Positions 1 through 7,538 of a stretch of 36,077 bases of DNA are shown piece after piece. Source of the stretch: Colwellia hornerae (GTDB taxonomy: Bacteria; Pseudomonadota; Gammaproteobacteria; Enterobacterales; Alteromonadaceae); NCBI RefSeq assembly GCF_007954355.1, contig NZ_VOLR01000033.1:1-36077 (forward strand), read 5' to 3'. A program made the translations under genes and the position numbers. How positions within the stretch are numbered: position 1 is the first letter of the stretch; every line of letters starts with the position of its first letter. Below the pieces are notes generated by a model that had not been told where the DNA came from, did not search any database, and saw only the letters and a program-made list of their open reading frames with translations.

Positions 1-494
1 TTTGTTTAACTCAGTATTATGTTTATTCATGCTCTGCTTTTGGGATAGATAGTGGTTTGGCGATTACTATCAGATCAAATTCAGAGCATGTTTTCAATTG
101 TTTTATTCCTTAAGATCCAACCTATGAACAGATTATAATATCGATATACATCATAAAATAGCGATGTTTCTTTATAGCTGGTTAGCGAAGCATATTTTAA
201 AGTCTGACATGGAATATAAGTCTTACGCACTATCGATAGATGAAGGAAGTTTTATAAAGTGAGATACGCTAAACAAGGTTAATAGCACATCACTTTACCA
301 GTAAAATTACTTTATTAATGAAGATCACTTAGGGTCGGCTTGTCCTACGTTTACCCTATAGAAAATACTAAAGTCATCCTGAAATATCTTGAAAAACCAA
401 CGGGTACATTAGCGTATTAATTGGTGAGTTATCAATATATTGTTGAGATTATTACTATAAATAACTGCTCGCTTTTATTACTAGGCCCATACAA
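1..494. other. Non-coding stretch, no convincing gene
   Basis: No ORF of useful length and no RNA gene is visible here. A 9-bp inverted repeat (CATGCTCTG at 28-36, CAGAGCATG at 82-90) is the only clear structure. A short open stretch on the plus strand ending with TAA near 420 reads as about 30 residues without a start codon or ribosome binding site. It could be a gene remnant, but I cannot assign it to a family. Confidence 0.5.
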
Positions 495-1106
495 TTATTG
501 AACAAGCCAAGATTGTTCAATAATAATTTCTTCATTTTCATATATTTTAGCAGTAAATAGCTGACCCAAATTTATAATGCCCACACCTTTAGGCGTGCCA
601 GTCATAATAATGTCTCCATCTTCGAGGGTTAAAAAACGCTGTATATCAGTGATTAACATTTCAGGTTTGTTAATCATCAGTGGGTAATTAGCGAACTGTA
701 TCAGATGATTATCTATATACAATTCCATTTTATAACTTTGGTAATCGCCATCACAGCTGACAAATTCGCTAAATACGGCCGACTTATCAAAGGCTTTAGC
801 TCGCTCCCAAGGTAAGCCTTTTGATTTAAGCACATTTTGAAGCTTTCTTTTTGTCAGATCTAAACCAAAGCCTATACCAGAAATTTTATTGTTCTCAATA
901 ATAAAACTGATTTCACCTTCGTAGTGTATTTCTTCATCTTGATTATTTTCAATATTGTTCGAGATGGCAGAGTTAGGCTTAATAAAAACCACTGGCTCTG
1001 TCGGGATTTCATTATCTAGCTCTTCGATATGCTCAACGTAATTTCTACCAATGCAGACAACCTTCGAAGGAATTAAAGTTCTACCATTATGTTTAACACT
1101 GTTCAT
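495..1106 (-). CDS. Fumarylacetoacetate hydrolase (FAH) family protein
   Basis: A 203-residue single-domain FAH-family protein, the usual length for the YcgM/FAHD1 group. These metal-dependent enzymes hydrolyse or decarboxylate C-C bonds of acylpyruvate or diketo acids in the cytosol. Visible signatures are the N-terminal CIGRNYVEH motif, the EPVVFIKPNSA stretch, the metal-binding E-x-E in HYEGEISF, a downstream Asp in AKAFDKSA, and GDIIMTGTPKGVG near the C-terminus. The ATG at 1106 follows a GAGGAA-like ribosome binding site. The gene stands alone on the minus strand, so the substrate is open. FAH members include 2,4-diketo-3-deoxy-fuconate hydrolases, and a possible fuconate-type cluster lies 20 kb away, but no linkage is shown. 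Confidence 0.88.
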   Translation of the reverse strand: MNSVKHNGRTLIPSKVVCIGRNYVEHIEELDNEIPTEPVVFIKPNSAISNNIENNQDEEIHYEGEISFIIENNKISGIGFGLDLTKRKLQNVLKSKGLPWERAKAFDKSAVFSEFVSCDGDYQSYKMELYIDNHLIQFANYPLMINKPEMLITDIQRFLTLEDGDIIMTGTPKGVGIINLGQLFTAKIYENEEIIIEQSWLVQ

Positions 1107-1460
1107 TTATGCTGTTCCTCTGTCTTGATACTTAAGCTTAATGCTTATCAATATCGGTTAGCCGAGTTATTCCGCCAGTTCAGAGCCAATAAAAATACGG
1201 TTGCATTAAAATCATTACATAGGATAACTTAATCATTTATCGATAGTGTAGATAAATAAAATTTAATAAATATTTAGGGGAATGAGCAAAGCATATTGTA
1301 GTGAGACTAGCTAGATTAGCGAAGGCTAATGAATCAGGGGAGTAAATTTCTGAAGTAAAGAAAAGTAGCGATTTAGTCGAAGCTTAGTTGTTATACCGCT
1401 AAGATTCGACTTAAATCATTCCCTCAACTCATCGTGTTGAATTGAGGGTTTATTTTGTTA
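1107..1460. other. Intergenic region with two consecutive hairpins
   Basis: The region between the FAH gene and the next minus-strand ORF contains no ORF. Its right half carries a long imperfect hairpin (arms 1370-1387 and 1399-1417, 11-base loop). A second hairpin follows at once (CCCTCAA 1421-1427, TTGAGGG 1442-1448), and on the plus strand it runs into a T-rich tract. The left half should hold the FAH promoter, but I could not pick out clear -35 and -10 boxes. Confidence 0.5.
1370..1456 (+). ncRNA. Candidate small RNA 3' end or terminator element (double hairpin)
   Basis: Arms 1370-1387 and 1399-1417 pair over about 18 positions with one bulge and one mismatch. A second 7-bp stem (1421-1448) then precedes GGGTTTATTTTGTT on the plus strand, which resembles an intrinsic terminator. 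No plus-strand coding sequence lies upstream to need a terminator, and the minus-strand side lacks a T-tract. That favours a plus-strand non-coding transcript, but no promoter was identified. It could equally be a repeat element. Confidence 0.3.
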
Positions 1461-1628
1461 TTAAGCTTGGTATACCCATTCTAAAAAACATTTAGAATCA
1501 GTGATATTGCCAAATTTAATTAACTTAGTACCATTTTGATCGTTAACAACAACATTATGTTTGTTAACTGAAATGAAATTAATAGGTGATTTAATTGAAT
1601 AAATCGTTCCTTTATATGTATAAGACAT
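1461..1628 (-). CDS. Small hypothetical protein, 55 aa
   Basis: I do not recognise this protein. The frame is open further upstream to 1676, but the ATG at 1628 (MSYTYKGTIYSIKS) has an AAAGAG ribosome binding site 8 bases upstream and the earlier ATG has none, so the shorter form is chosen. The product would be a small soluble protein with alternating hydrophobic residues, suggesting beta strands, and no signal peptide or membrane segment. A perfect 18-bp palindrome lies about 70 bases upstream of the start and could be an operator. Confidence 0.5.
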   Translation of the reverse strand: MSYTYKGTIYSIKSPINFISVNKHNVVVNDQNGTKLIKFGNITDSKCFLEWVYQA

Positions 1629-1696
1629 AATAAAACTCTTTAATTTGCGCTGCTGCGCATTAATAATAAAAGCCATATTACTGTGTGAAAACGTTT

Positions 1697-1714
1697 AGAT
1701 ATTTATAAATATCT
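1697..1714. promoter_or_regulatory. Perfect 18-bp palindrome, possible operator
   Basis: AGATATTTATAAATATCT is identical to its reverse complement. It lies about 70 bases upstream of the start of the small minus-strand gene at 1628. Immediately beside it is an interrupted inverted repeat, ATCAAG...CTTGAT (about 1716-1737). Regulator-binding sites often look like this, but AT-rich palindromes also arise by chance. The rest of the gap to 2002 holds only a 9-bp direct repeat, ATCACAAGT, at 1814-1822 and 1827-1835. Confidence 0.3.
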
Positions 1715-2002
1715 GATCAAGAAAATAATGTATCTTGATAACCTCAGACAACAATTTAGGCTTAGTAATTTGAGTGATGACTGACTGTGAAAGGGAAAGA
1801 CATAACATTGATTATCACAAGTACTAATCACAAGTGATAATAGGTTAAATAAACGAGAGGGGGATAATTAACAAAACAACTATAAACAGCTTAAACGTGA
1901 AAGTAAACGTTTTTTTAAATTATTATCTATTTATTGGTCTTTATCCCCTACTCCTTAATGTTTTTAAAGAGCTAGTGGCTGTAATGCGACTAAACCTATA
2001 AC

Positions 2003-2581
2003 TTATTTAGCAGTACTTAACTGCTGATATAAATCAATAAATTTTACACGCTTGCGATAACCTTCAAAAAAGTATTTATGGTCAATATTACCAGCCGGAT
2101 TAATAATCACAATACCAGGATAAGGGATGCCGTAATTATCATCGCCCATTTGGTAATCTTTATTAAGAATACCATAGGCTTTTACTGTCGCCGCTGCTTG
2201 GTCTGACAACAAAGGATAAGTCAATTGCTGCGCTTTAGAGAAACCATTTAAAATATCTGTGCTGTCATAAGAGATAGCCGCAACGCCGTAACCTAACGCT
2301 TTAAATTTATCCGCGTATTCATTGAATTCAATTAAGTGGCGTTTGCAAAAAGGACACCAATCCGCTGAACGAAAAAATAAAACGATCAATCCTTTTTCCG
2401 CAGTTAAATCAGCAATATTAACCACTGATTTTTTTGCATCTATTACCGTTAAAGCCGGCGCTTTATCTCCTACTTTAGGCCCAACCTTTATTGAAGTCTG
2501 CTCGGCAAAAGCGGTATTAATAAAAAGCATCGAAAAAAGCAAGGTGACAATGACAGAACTAGATTTTTTGTTATGAATCAT
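2003..2581 (-). CDS. Exported peroxiredoxin-like (AhpC/TSA, redoxin domain) protein
   Basis: A 192-residue thioredoxin-fold protein. Residues 1-26 form a signal peptide ending in AFA, so it probably acts in the periplasm or is membrane associated. The redoxin domain follows (GDKAPAL near 38), with a W-C-P-F-C active site (C76 and C79) in a strand-turn-helix context typical of AhpC/TSA and TlpA-like proteins. The CxxC arrangement is more thioredoxin-like than the classic TxxC of peroxiredoxins, so thiol-disulfide reductase or peroxidase activity are both possible. It lies downstream of the secreted amidase on the same strand, 104 bases away. A 14-bp inverted repeat sits between them, so it may have its own regulated promoter. 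Confidence 0.85.
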   Translation of the reverse strand: MIHNKKSSSVIVTLLFSMLFINTAFAEQTSIKVGPKVGDKAPALTVIDAKKSVVNIADLTAEKGLIVLFFRSADWCPFCKRHLIEFNEYADKFKALGYGVAAISYDSTDILNGFSKAQQLTYPLLSDQAAATVKAYGILNKDYQMGDDNYGIPYPGIVIINPAGNIDHKYFFEGYRKRVKFIDLYQQLSTAK

Positions 2582-2597
2582 AATTTTTATAAACTCT

Positions 2598-2660
2598 TAG
2601 ATGAAGTAAATGTTTGTACTAAAACTATAGACCGTGCAATTACATTATTTACTTCATCTA
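2598..2660. promoter_or_regulatory. 14-bp perfect inverted repeat in peroxiredoxin upstream region
   Basis: TAGATGAAGTAAAT (2598-2611) and its exact reverse complement (2647-2660) flank a 35-base spacer, ending 17 bases upstream of the peroxiredoxin ATG at 2581. The spacer is long enough to hold a promoter core, so the arms could be regulator half-sites around it. A folded intercistronic RNA is the alternative. No poly-T tract follows on the minus strand, so an intrinsic terminator for the amidase is unlikely. Confidence 0.4.
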
Positions 2661-2685
2661 GTGGTTATTAATTTATCATAAATAA

Positions 2686-4221
2686 TTACTGTAATTTTGG
2701 CGCAACACGATGTTTAGTCGCTTGTTCGAAACCAAAAGCAGCTTCAATCAAGATACCCTCTTGTAACTTGCCAGAAAACATTGATAAGCCAACTGGTAAG
2801 CCATGAACATATCCCATGGGTAGCGTAATATGGGGATAACCTGATATTGCCGCAGCAGAAGATGCTGCACCTAAATAATGGTCGCCATTAACCCAATCAA
2901 TTTTCCAAGCGGGCCCTGTGGTCGGAGCAATAATCATATCAAGATTGTGCTTTTCAAGTAATGCGTCAATGCCCTCTTGTTGTGTTAAACGTTTAGCTTT
3001 AGCTAGTGCATCAAGATAAACTTTATCGGTAATGCTTCCTTTAGCTTGTGCCATCAAAAATATTTCTTGTCCAAAGTATTTCATTTCAATATCAGCATTT
3101 TTTTTGTTGAATTCAATCATTTCACTGAGTGATTTTGGCATGCCTGGTGCTGTTTTTGAGAGGTACTTATTGAGCTCGTCTTTAAATTCATAAAGCAGTA
3201 CTTCAAATTCAGCATCGCCCCACTGATCTTTGTTTTCAAAATTAACGTCGCCTACGATCACCGCACCCTGGCTTTTAAGGTCTTGCACTGCCTGACTAAA
3301 AACATTGTCTAGCCCTTGATGATAGCCCATCAGATTTCGAGCAATACCGATACGTTTACCTTTAAGACCATCAAGCTTTAAGTGTGAGAGATAATCTATT
3401 GTTGAAGACATTACATCTTGATCACTTGGATCTGCTTTTACCATTGCCGCTAAAAGAATAACCGCATCGGTTACATTCCTCGCCATAGGGCCGGCAGTAT
3501 CTTGGCTGTGCGCAATAGGAATAATACCGTCGCGACTTACAGTGCCTAATGTTGGTTTGATGCCAACAACACCATTAATTGCCGCCGGACAAGTAACTGA
3601 ACCATCAGTTTCAGTGCCTATGGTTACCGTGGCAAAGTGTGCTGCAGCAGCAATACCAGAACCTGAACTAGAGCCACAAGGACTGGTTGTTGTATCGTAA
3701 GGGTTTTTACTTTGTCCATATAAACCGCTCCAGCCACTTGATGAAGCTGTCGAGCGAAAGTTTGCCCATTCACTTAAATTGGTTTTTCCTAAGATAATCG
3801 CGCCAGCTTCTTTGAGTTGCTTAACTAAAAAGGCATCATCATCTGGAAAATTATTGGCTAACGCGGTTGAACCTGCGGTATTCGCCATACCATCAGTGGT
3901 GTCAATATTGTCTTTAAGAAGAATGGGAATACCATGCAAACTACCTTTAAAGCCATTTTTCAGGAAATATTCATCAAGATCTTTCGCTTGCTGCAGTGCA
4001 TTTTTATTTAACTGCACCACAGAATTTAACTTCATGCCATTATCATCAAATGCGTCGATGCGCTTTAAGTAGAATTGCACCAATTGCTCACTGGTTATTT
4101 GCTTACTTTGCATTTGCTGATGAATATCGTTAATAGTGGTATTTTCATTTATCTCCGCATCGGCATTAAAAACGATGGCGGTGCAGAAAAAGAGTAGCGC
4201 TAAGTGTTGAAAAACTTTCAT
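2686..4221 (-). CDS. Secreted amidase (amidase signature family)
   Basis: An amidase-signature hydrolase of 511 residues from the chosen ATG at 4221. That ATG has an AGGA site 7 bases upstream and gives a clean signal peptide (MKVFQHLALLFFC..., cleavage near residue 22). The frame extends upstream to 4248 without a ribosome binding site. The Ser-cisSer-Lys triad is visible: K103 in LLKDNID, cis-Ser S184 in GSSSGSG, and nucleophile S208 in TETDGSVTCPA. The usual G-G-S around the nucleophile is D-G-S here, as in many exported amidases. Such enzymes hydrolyse amides or small peptides in the periplasm. The substrate is unknown. It shares orientation with the sugar transporter upstream but has no copy of the maltodextrin operator. 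Confidence 0.9.
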   Translation of the reverse strand: MKVFQHLALLFFCTAIVFNADAEINENTTINDIHQQMQSKQITSEQLVQFYLKRIDAFDDNGMKLNSVVQLNKNALQQAKDLDEYFLKNGFKGSLHGIPILLKDNIDTTDGMANTAGSTALANNFPDDDAFLVKQLKEAGAIILGKTNLSEWANFRSTASSSGWSGLYGQSKNPYDTTTSPCGSSSGSGIAAAAHFATVTIGTETDGSVTCPAAINGVVGIKPTLGTVSRDGIIPIAHSQDTAGPMARNVTDAVILLAAMVKADPSDQDVMSSTIDYLSHLKLDGLKGKRIGIARNLMGYHQGLDNVFSQAVQDLKSQGAVIVGDVNFENKDQWGDAEFEVLLYEFKDELNKYLSKTAPGMPKSLSEMIEFNKKNADIEMKYFGQEIFLMAQAKGSITDKVYLDALAKAKRLTQQEGIDALLEKHNLDMIIAPTTGPAWKIDWVNGDHYLGAASSAAAISGYPHITLPMGYVHGLPVGLSMFSGKLQEGILIEAAFGFEQATKHRVAPKLQ

Positions 4222-4289
4222 GTCAGTTCCTAAAGTATAACGTTGCACGTTTTATAATTTAAATGGGGGTGGGTTGTCTATAGAAGGCT

Positions 4290-4320
4290 AGCCATTAAAC
4301 GAAAAGAATGTTTAATGGCT
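4290..4320. terminator. Hairpin between the transporter and amidase genes
   Basis: An 11-bp perfect stem (AGCCATTAAAC 4290-4300, GTTTAATGGCT 4310-4320) with a 9-base loop lies downstream of the transporter stop codon on the minus strand. A second hairpin (GCGATAA 4345-4351, TTATCGC 4364-4370) precedes it. Neither has a T-tract on the minus strand, so factor-independent termination is uncertain. They may be processing or pausing structures. Confidence 0.35.
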
Positions 4321-4387
4321 GTTATTAAATCGATACACTGAACTGCGATAAGCCATTTAAGATTTATCGCTTTATTTTATCTAAACA

Positions 4388-5800
4388 CTAGTCTTTGCTA
4401 TGTTCTTTAACTTTGGTCCACGCCAGTGCTGACACAGCAAGCGCGACAGCACTAATTTGAAACACTAAGCTTTTGTCGGCAACTTTACTGATAAATAAAC
4501 CAATCGCTAAGCTTACTAATAATTGGGGTAACACAACAGACAAATTGAATAAGCCCATGTATAAGCCCATGCGCGACTGTTCAACTTTTTCAGACATTAT
4601 GGCAAACGGTAAACTAATAATGGCCGACCAGCCAACACCTAATAGCGCCATTAGTAAGTAAAGTACTACTTTTACATCGCCAAATACCGACACTAGCCCA
4701 TAGCCAATCGCCATACTGGTAATACAATAAGTGTGGGTTTTTACTCGTCCTATTTTTTTCGAAATAGGTTCAAGTACAAATGCCGGCAATAACGCAGATA
4801 CCGCACTTAAAATGAGAAAGCTCATCGCTATCACTTTACCTAAATCATCATCTGACAAACTTGGCATTTTGTCTTGCAGAAAAGCAATAATAAAAACAAA
4901 CATTGTTTGTACGCCAATCCAACTAAAGGAATGAGCTGCTAATACTTTTCTAAAACCAATGCTATTATCACTACGACTCTCTTTAGCAAATAAAGTAATA
5001 ATCACAAAATAAAAAGTAATGATTGCCGCAATAACTTCAGCCCAGTAATGATTGGTTTTTATACCAGATATTTGTAAAGCCATCGCATAAATATCGTAAA
5101 TAATGAAGCCCCATAGGGGTTTTATGTTCATCAATACCATTGTGAACGATACTTTTTCTTGGATAATATCGCTTTGGCTTACTAATAATTCTTTCGGTTC
5201 GGTAATAAAAAAAGGAGTAAATATTGATAGAAAAAATACTAATCCTGCGCCTAAGTAAATGAGTACGAAATTCCCCCACGTAGCGCCAACCGCATAAGCT
5301 AATACACCAAAAGAGCCTGATACCGTTTGCATCCAAGTATAACCTTTAGTGCGAGCATCACCTTCAGGGGTTACATCCGCGATAATGGCACGGGTTGGAT
5401 TAAAGCTAATATTTATCGATAAATCTAAAGTTAACGCGACAGCAATCGCTACACCGAGTAATCCTGAGATGCCAAGCGTTGAAGATACAATATCGATATT
5501 GGGCAAAGCCAATAACATCATGCCGGCCAACACACCTCCGATGAGGATAAACGGACGACGACGACCATTCCAAAACCACACCTTGTCACTAATAATACCG
5601 ACAATAACTTGCCCCAAAATCCCCGCAATCGGTCCCGCGGCCCACACTAAGCCAACCTGATGAATATCAAGACCATATTGAGTGGTTAATATCCAGCTAA
5701 GCGCTGATATTTGTACCGACAAAGCAAACCCCATCGCTGTTGCAGGTAAGCTCAATAGCATATAAAAAGATTTACTGAGGTTTTTTTGAATCGCTAACAT
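4388..5800 (-). CDS. MFS sugar transporter (SLC45 / maltose-sucrose type)
   Basis: A 470-residue inner-membrane transporter with about 12 hydrophobic helices and the usual length for the family. N-terminal features are MGFALSVQISALSWI in the first helix, GPIAGILGQVIVGIISD in the helix 2 region, and the intracellular NGRRRPF loop, which together resemble SLC45/GPH-type disaccharide:cation symporters. Related MFS proteins beside TonB receptors and GH13/GH97 enzymes import maltose or maltodextrins. A maltodextrin-type operator (5901-5914) lies about 100 bases upstream, consistent with that role. It is transcribed in the same direction as the halogenase and receptor but has its own promoter region. 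Maltose versus longer maltodextrins cannot be told from sequence. Confidence 0.85.
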   Translation of the reverse strand: MLAIQKNLSKSFYMLLSLPATAMGFALSVQISALSWILTTQYGLDIHQVGLVWAAGPIAGILGQVIVGIISDKVWFWNGRRRPFILIGGVLAGMMLLALPNIDIVSSTLGISGLLGVAIAVALTLDLSINISFNPTRAIIADVTPEGDARTKGYTWMQTVSGSFGVLAYAVGATWGNFVLIYLGAGLVFFLSIFTPFFITEPKELLVSQSDIIQEKVSFTMVLMNIKPLWGFIIYDIYAMALQISGIKTNHYWAEVIAAIITFYFVIITLFAKESRSDNSIGFRKVLAAHSFSWIGVQTMFVFIIAFLQDKMPSLSDDDLGKVIAMSFLILSAVSALLPAFVLEPISKKIGRVKTHTYCITSMAIGYGLVSVFGDVKVVLYLLMALLGVGWSAIISLPFAIMSEKVEQSRMGLYMGLFNLSVVLPQLLVSLAIGLFISKVADKSLVFQISAVALAVSALAWTKVKEHSKD

Positions 5801-5900
5801 GACTTAATTGACTCTTTTCAAATAGACACGAGTAACATATATTAAATAGGTACTCAATATTTAGCCACGTTACTTCCTTGCTTGATTGCCAGCAAGGCCC

Positions 5901-5914
5901 TGCATACGTATTCA
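5901..5914. promoter_or_regulatory. LacI-type operator upstream of the sugar transporter gene
   Basis: TGCATACGTATTCA, a near-perfect palindrome with a central CG as in LacI-family operators. It is identical to the two sites upstream of the TonB receptor gene. It lies 101 bases upstream of the transporter start. A 7-bp hairpin (5876-5897) just before it may mark the end of the halogenase transcript. Confidence 0.7.
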
Positions 5915-5952
5915 AAACCATATAATGATTAAGGCCAACCGTTATTTCTGTT

Positions 5953-7443
5953 TTATATTTTCATAATATGTTTTAAGAAATCATCATGACTTGGTAATTT
6001 ACTCATCGGTTCTTGCTTTATTTCTTTAATTTTTTTTAAGGTCGCTTGTAGTTGTGCTAAAGACATATTATTTGCAAGAGGGTGATAATCTCGCGGCACA
6101 ATACCTTGCCCTATCATTACTTGTAGCCATGAGTTTTCAAGAAAGAGATCATTTTGGTCTCTGAACAGTCGACCATTTTCTTTAAATATTTCGATTTTAT
6201 GACGAAGACTATCGGGAATATCCATATTACGCATATCACGCCAAAAATCACTGTTTTCACGCTGATTAACGTGATAGTGCAAAATAAGAAAATCTTTTAT
6301 TTGATCATATTCTACTGCTGATTGCTTATTATATTCTGTCACGAGTGTGTCATTGACACCGTGATGTGGAAATAAATGCACTAAGCGAACAACGGCTGAT
6401 TGAATTAAGTGAATGCTGGTTGACTCAAGAGGCTCAAGAAAACCACTTGAGAGTCCAACAGCAACAACATTTTTGTTCCACTGTTTGTAACGTCTACCGG
6501 TTTGAAATTTTATAATTTTAGGGTCGGCAATAGCTTTACCTTCAAGGTTACTCATTAATAAATCCATGGCTTTATCTTCAGAGCAATAATTACTGCTATA
6601 AACTAAACCATTACCGTTACGATGCTGTAAAGGAATGCTCCATTGCCAGCCACTTTCATGAGCGATGGACCGAGTATAATTTAGCGTTGTCTCTGCTCGC
6701 TCTGAAGGTACAGCAATAGCGCGGTCACATCGCAACCAGTGACTCCAATCTTCATAACCAGTATTCAGCTTCTTCTGAATCAAAAGCGCCGCAATGCCTG
6801 AGCAATCAATAAAAAAGTCACCGGTTATTTCTTGGCCACTTTTTAATTTTAGTGCTTGAATAAATCCTGACTCATTGCATTGTTTAACCTGTTCAACTAT
6901 CCCTTCTTTTCTAACAACTCCCATTTTTTCACTGAGTTTACGCAAAAACTTTGCATATAAACCTGCATCGAAATGATAAGCATAAGGCATATCTAAAATA
7001 GGGTCTTTGCTATTAATTTTGGCAAATTTACCCGCTTCAGCACATAAATAATTAAGATCGTATTGCCAAAGATGCTCGTCGTTTTCTAACTGATTATCAC
7101 GTTTTAAAAGATGATGAAAATGACAGAATGCGGGGCTTTTTCCAACTGCACCAAAACTATGATAGTAACTATGCCCTTGCGTTTTCCAGTGCTCAAACTT
7201 AATCGCTAATTTTATGGTCGCTTTTGTTTCTCTGATAAATTCTACTTCATTAATACCTAATACGTTATTTAAGTGTTGAATAGGGGGAATAGTCGCTTCA
7301 CCAACACCGATAGTGCCAATTTTTTCGGATTCAACTAATTCAATACTAACGGCACTACCCAATAATTTTTTTAATAAAGCAGCTGAGATCCAACCTGCGG
7401 TGCCTCCGCCAAGTATCACAACTTTTTTAATTGTATGACTCAC
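5953..7443 (-). CDS. Flavin-dependent tryptophan halogenase family protein
   Basis: A 496-residue FADH2-dependent halogenase homologue of full family length. The FAD-binding GxGxxG is at residues 12-17 (GGGTAGW). The lysine that carries or directs hypohalous acid aligns with K78 in ATIKLAIKF. The family motif GWQWSIP is present, and the catalytic Glu corresponds to E340 in FLEPLEST. All key residues of PrnA/RebH-type enzymes are therefore kept. The start is GTG with a strong AGGAGGA site 7 bases upstream. It lies directly downstream of the TonB receptor gene, behind an intrinsic terminator. Homologues next to TonB receptors are common in Alteromonadales, Xanthomonas and Caulobacter. Their natural substrates are mostly unknown, so free tryptophan should not be assumed. 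A flavin reductase partner is not present nearby. Confidence 0.9.
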   Translation of the reverse strand: MSHTIKKVVILGGGTAGWISAALLKKLLGSAVSIELVESEKIGTIGVGEATIPPIQHLNNVLGINEVEFIRETKATIKLAIKFEHWKTQGHSYYHSFGAVGKSPAFCHFHHLLKRDNQLENDEHLWQYDLNYLCAEAGKFAKINSKDPILDMPYAYHFDAGLYAKFLRKLSEKMGVVRKEGIVEQVKQCNESGFIQALKLKSGQEITGDFFIDCSGIAALLIQKKLNTGYEDWSHWLRCDRAIAVPSERAETTLNYTRSIAHESGWQWSIPLQHRNGNGLVYSSNYCSEDKAMDLLMSNLEGKAIADPKIIKFQTGRRYKQWNKNVVAVGLSSGFLEPLESTSIHLIQSAVVRLVHLFPHHGVNDTLVTEYNKQSAVEYDQIKDFLILHYHVNQRENSDFWRDMRNMDIPDSLRHKIEIFKENGRLFRDQNDLFLENSWLQVMIGQGIVPRDYHPLANNMSLAQLQATLKKIKEIKQEPMSKLPSHDDFLKHIMKI

Positions 7444-7475
7444 GTCACTTCCTCCTAATATTGATTAACGTCGCT

Positions 7476-7507
7476 ATAAAAAAAGCCTGCCCACAAGGAC
7501 AGGCTTT
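7476..7507 (-). terminator. Intrinsic terminator after the TonB receptor gene
   Basis: On the minus strand an 8-bp stem (AAAGCCTG / CAGGCTTT, plus coordinates 7482-7489 and 7500-7507, 10-base loop) is followed by a run of T residues. It lies about 32 bases after the receptor stop and about 33 bases before the halogenase GTG. Read-through would let the halogenase be expressed at a lower level from the receptor promoter. Confidence 0.8.
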
Positions 7508-7538
7508 ACGTTAACGGTAAATGTTAACTATTATTCAT

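Noticed and set aside
28-90. Small mobile element bounded by a 9-bp inverted repeat
   Set aside because: The arms are short, no target duplication or transposase is visible, and the spacer is only 45 bases.
1814-1835. Start of a repeat array (two ATCACAAGT copies)
   Set aside because: Only two short copies occur, with no further repeats or spacers, so a CRISPR or satellite array is not supported.
5953-7443. Secondary metabolite cluster around the halogenase
   Set aside because: No synthase, tryptophan-modifying or flavin reductase gene is nearby, and all neighbours concern sugar uptake.
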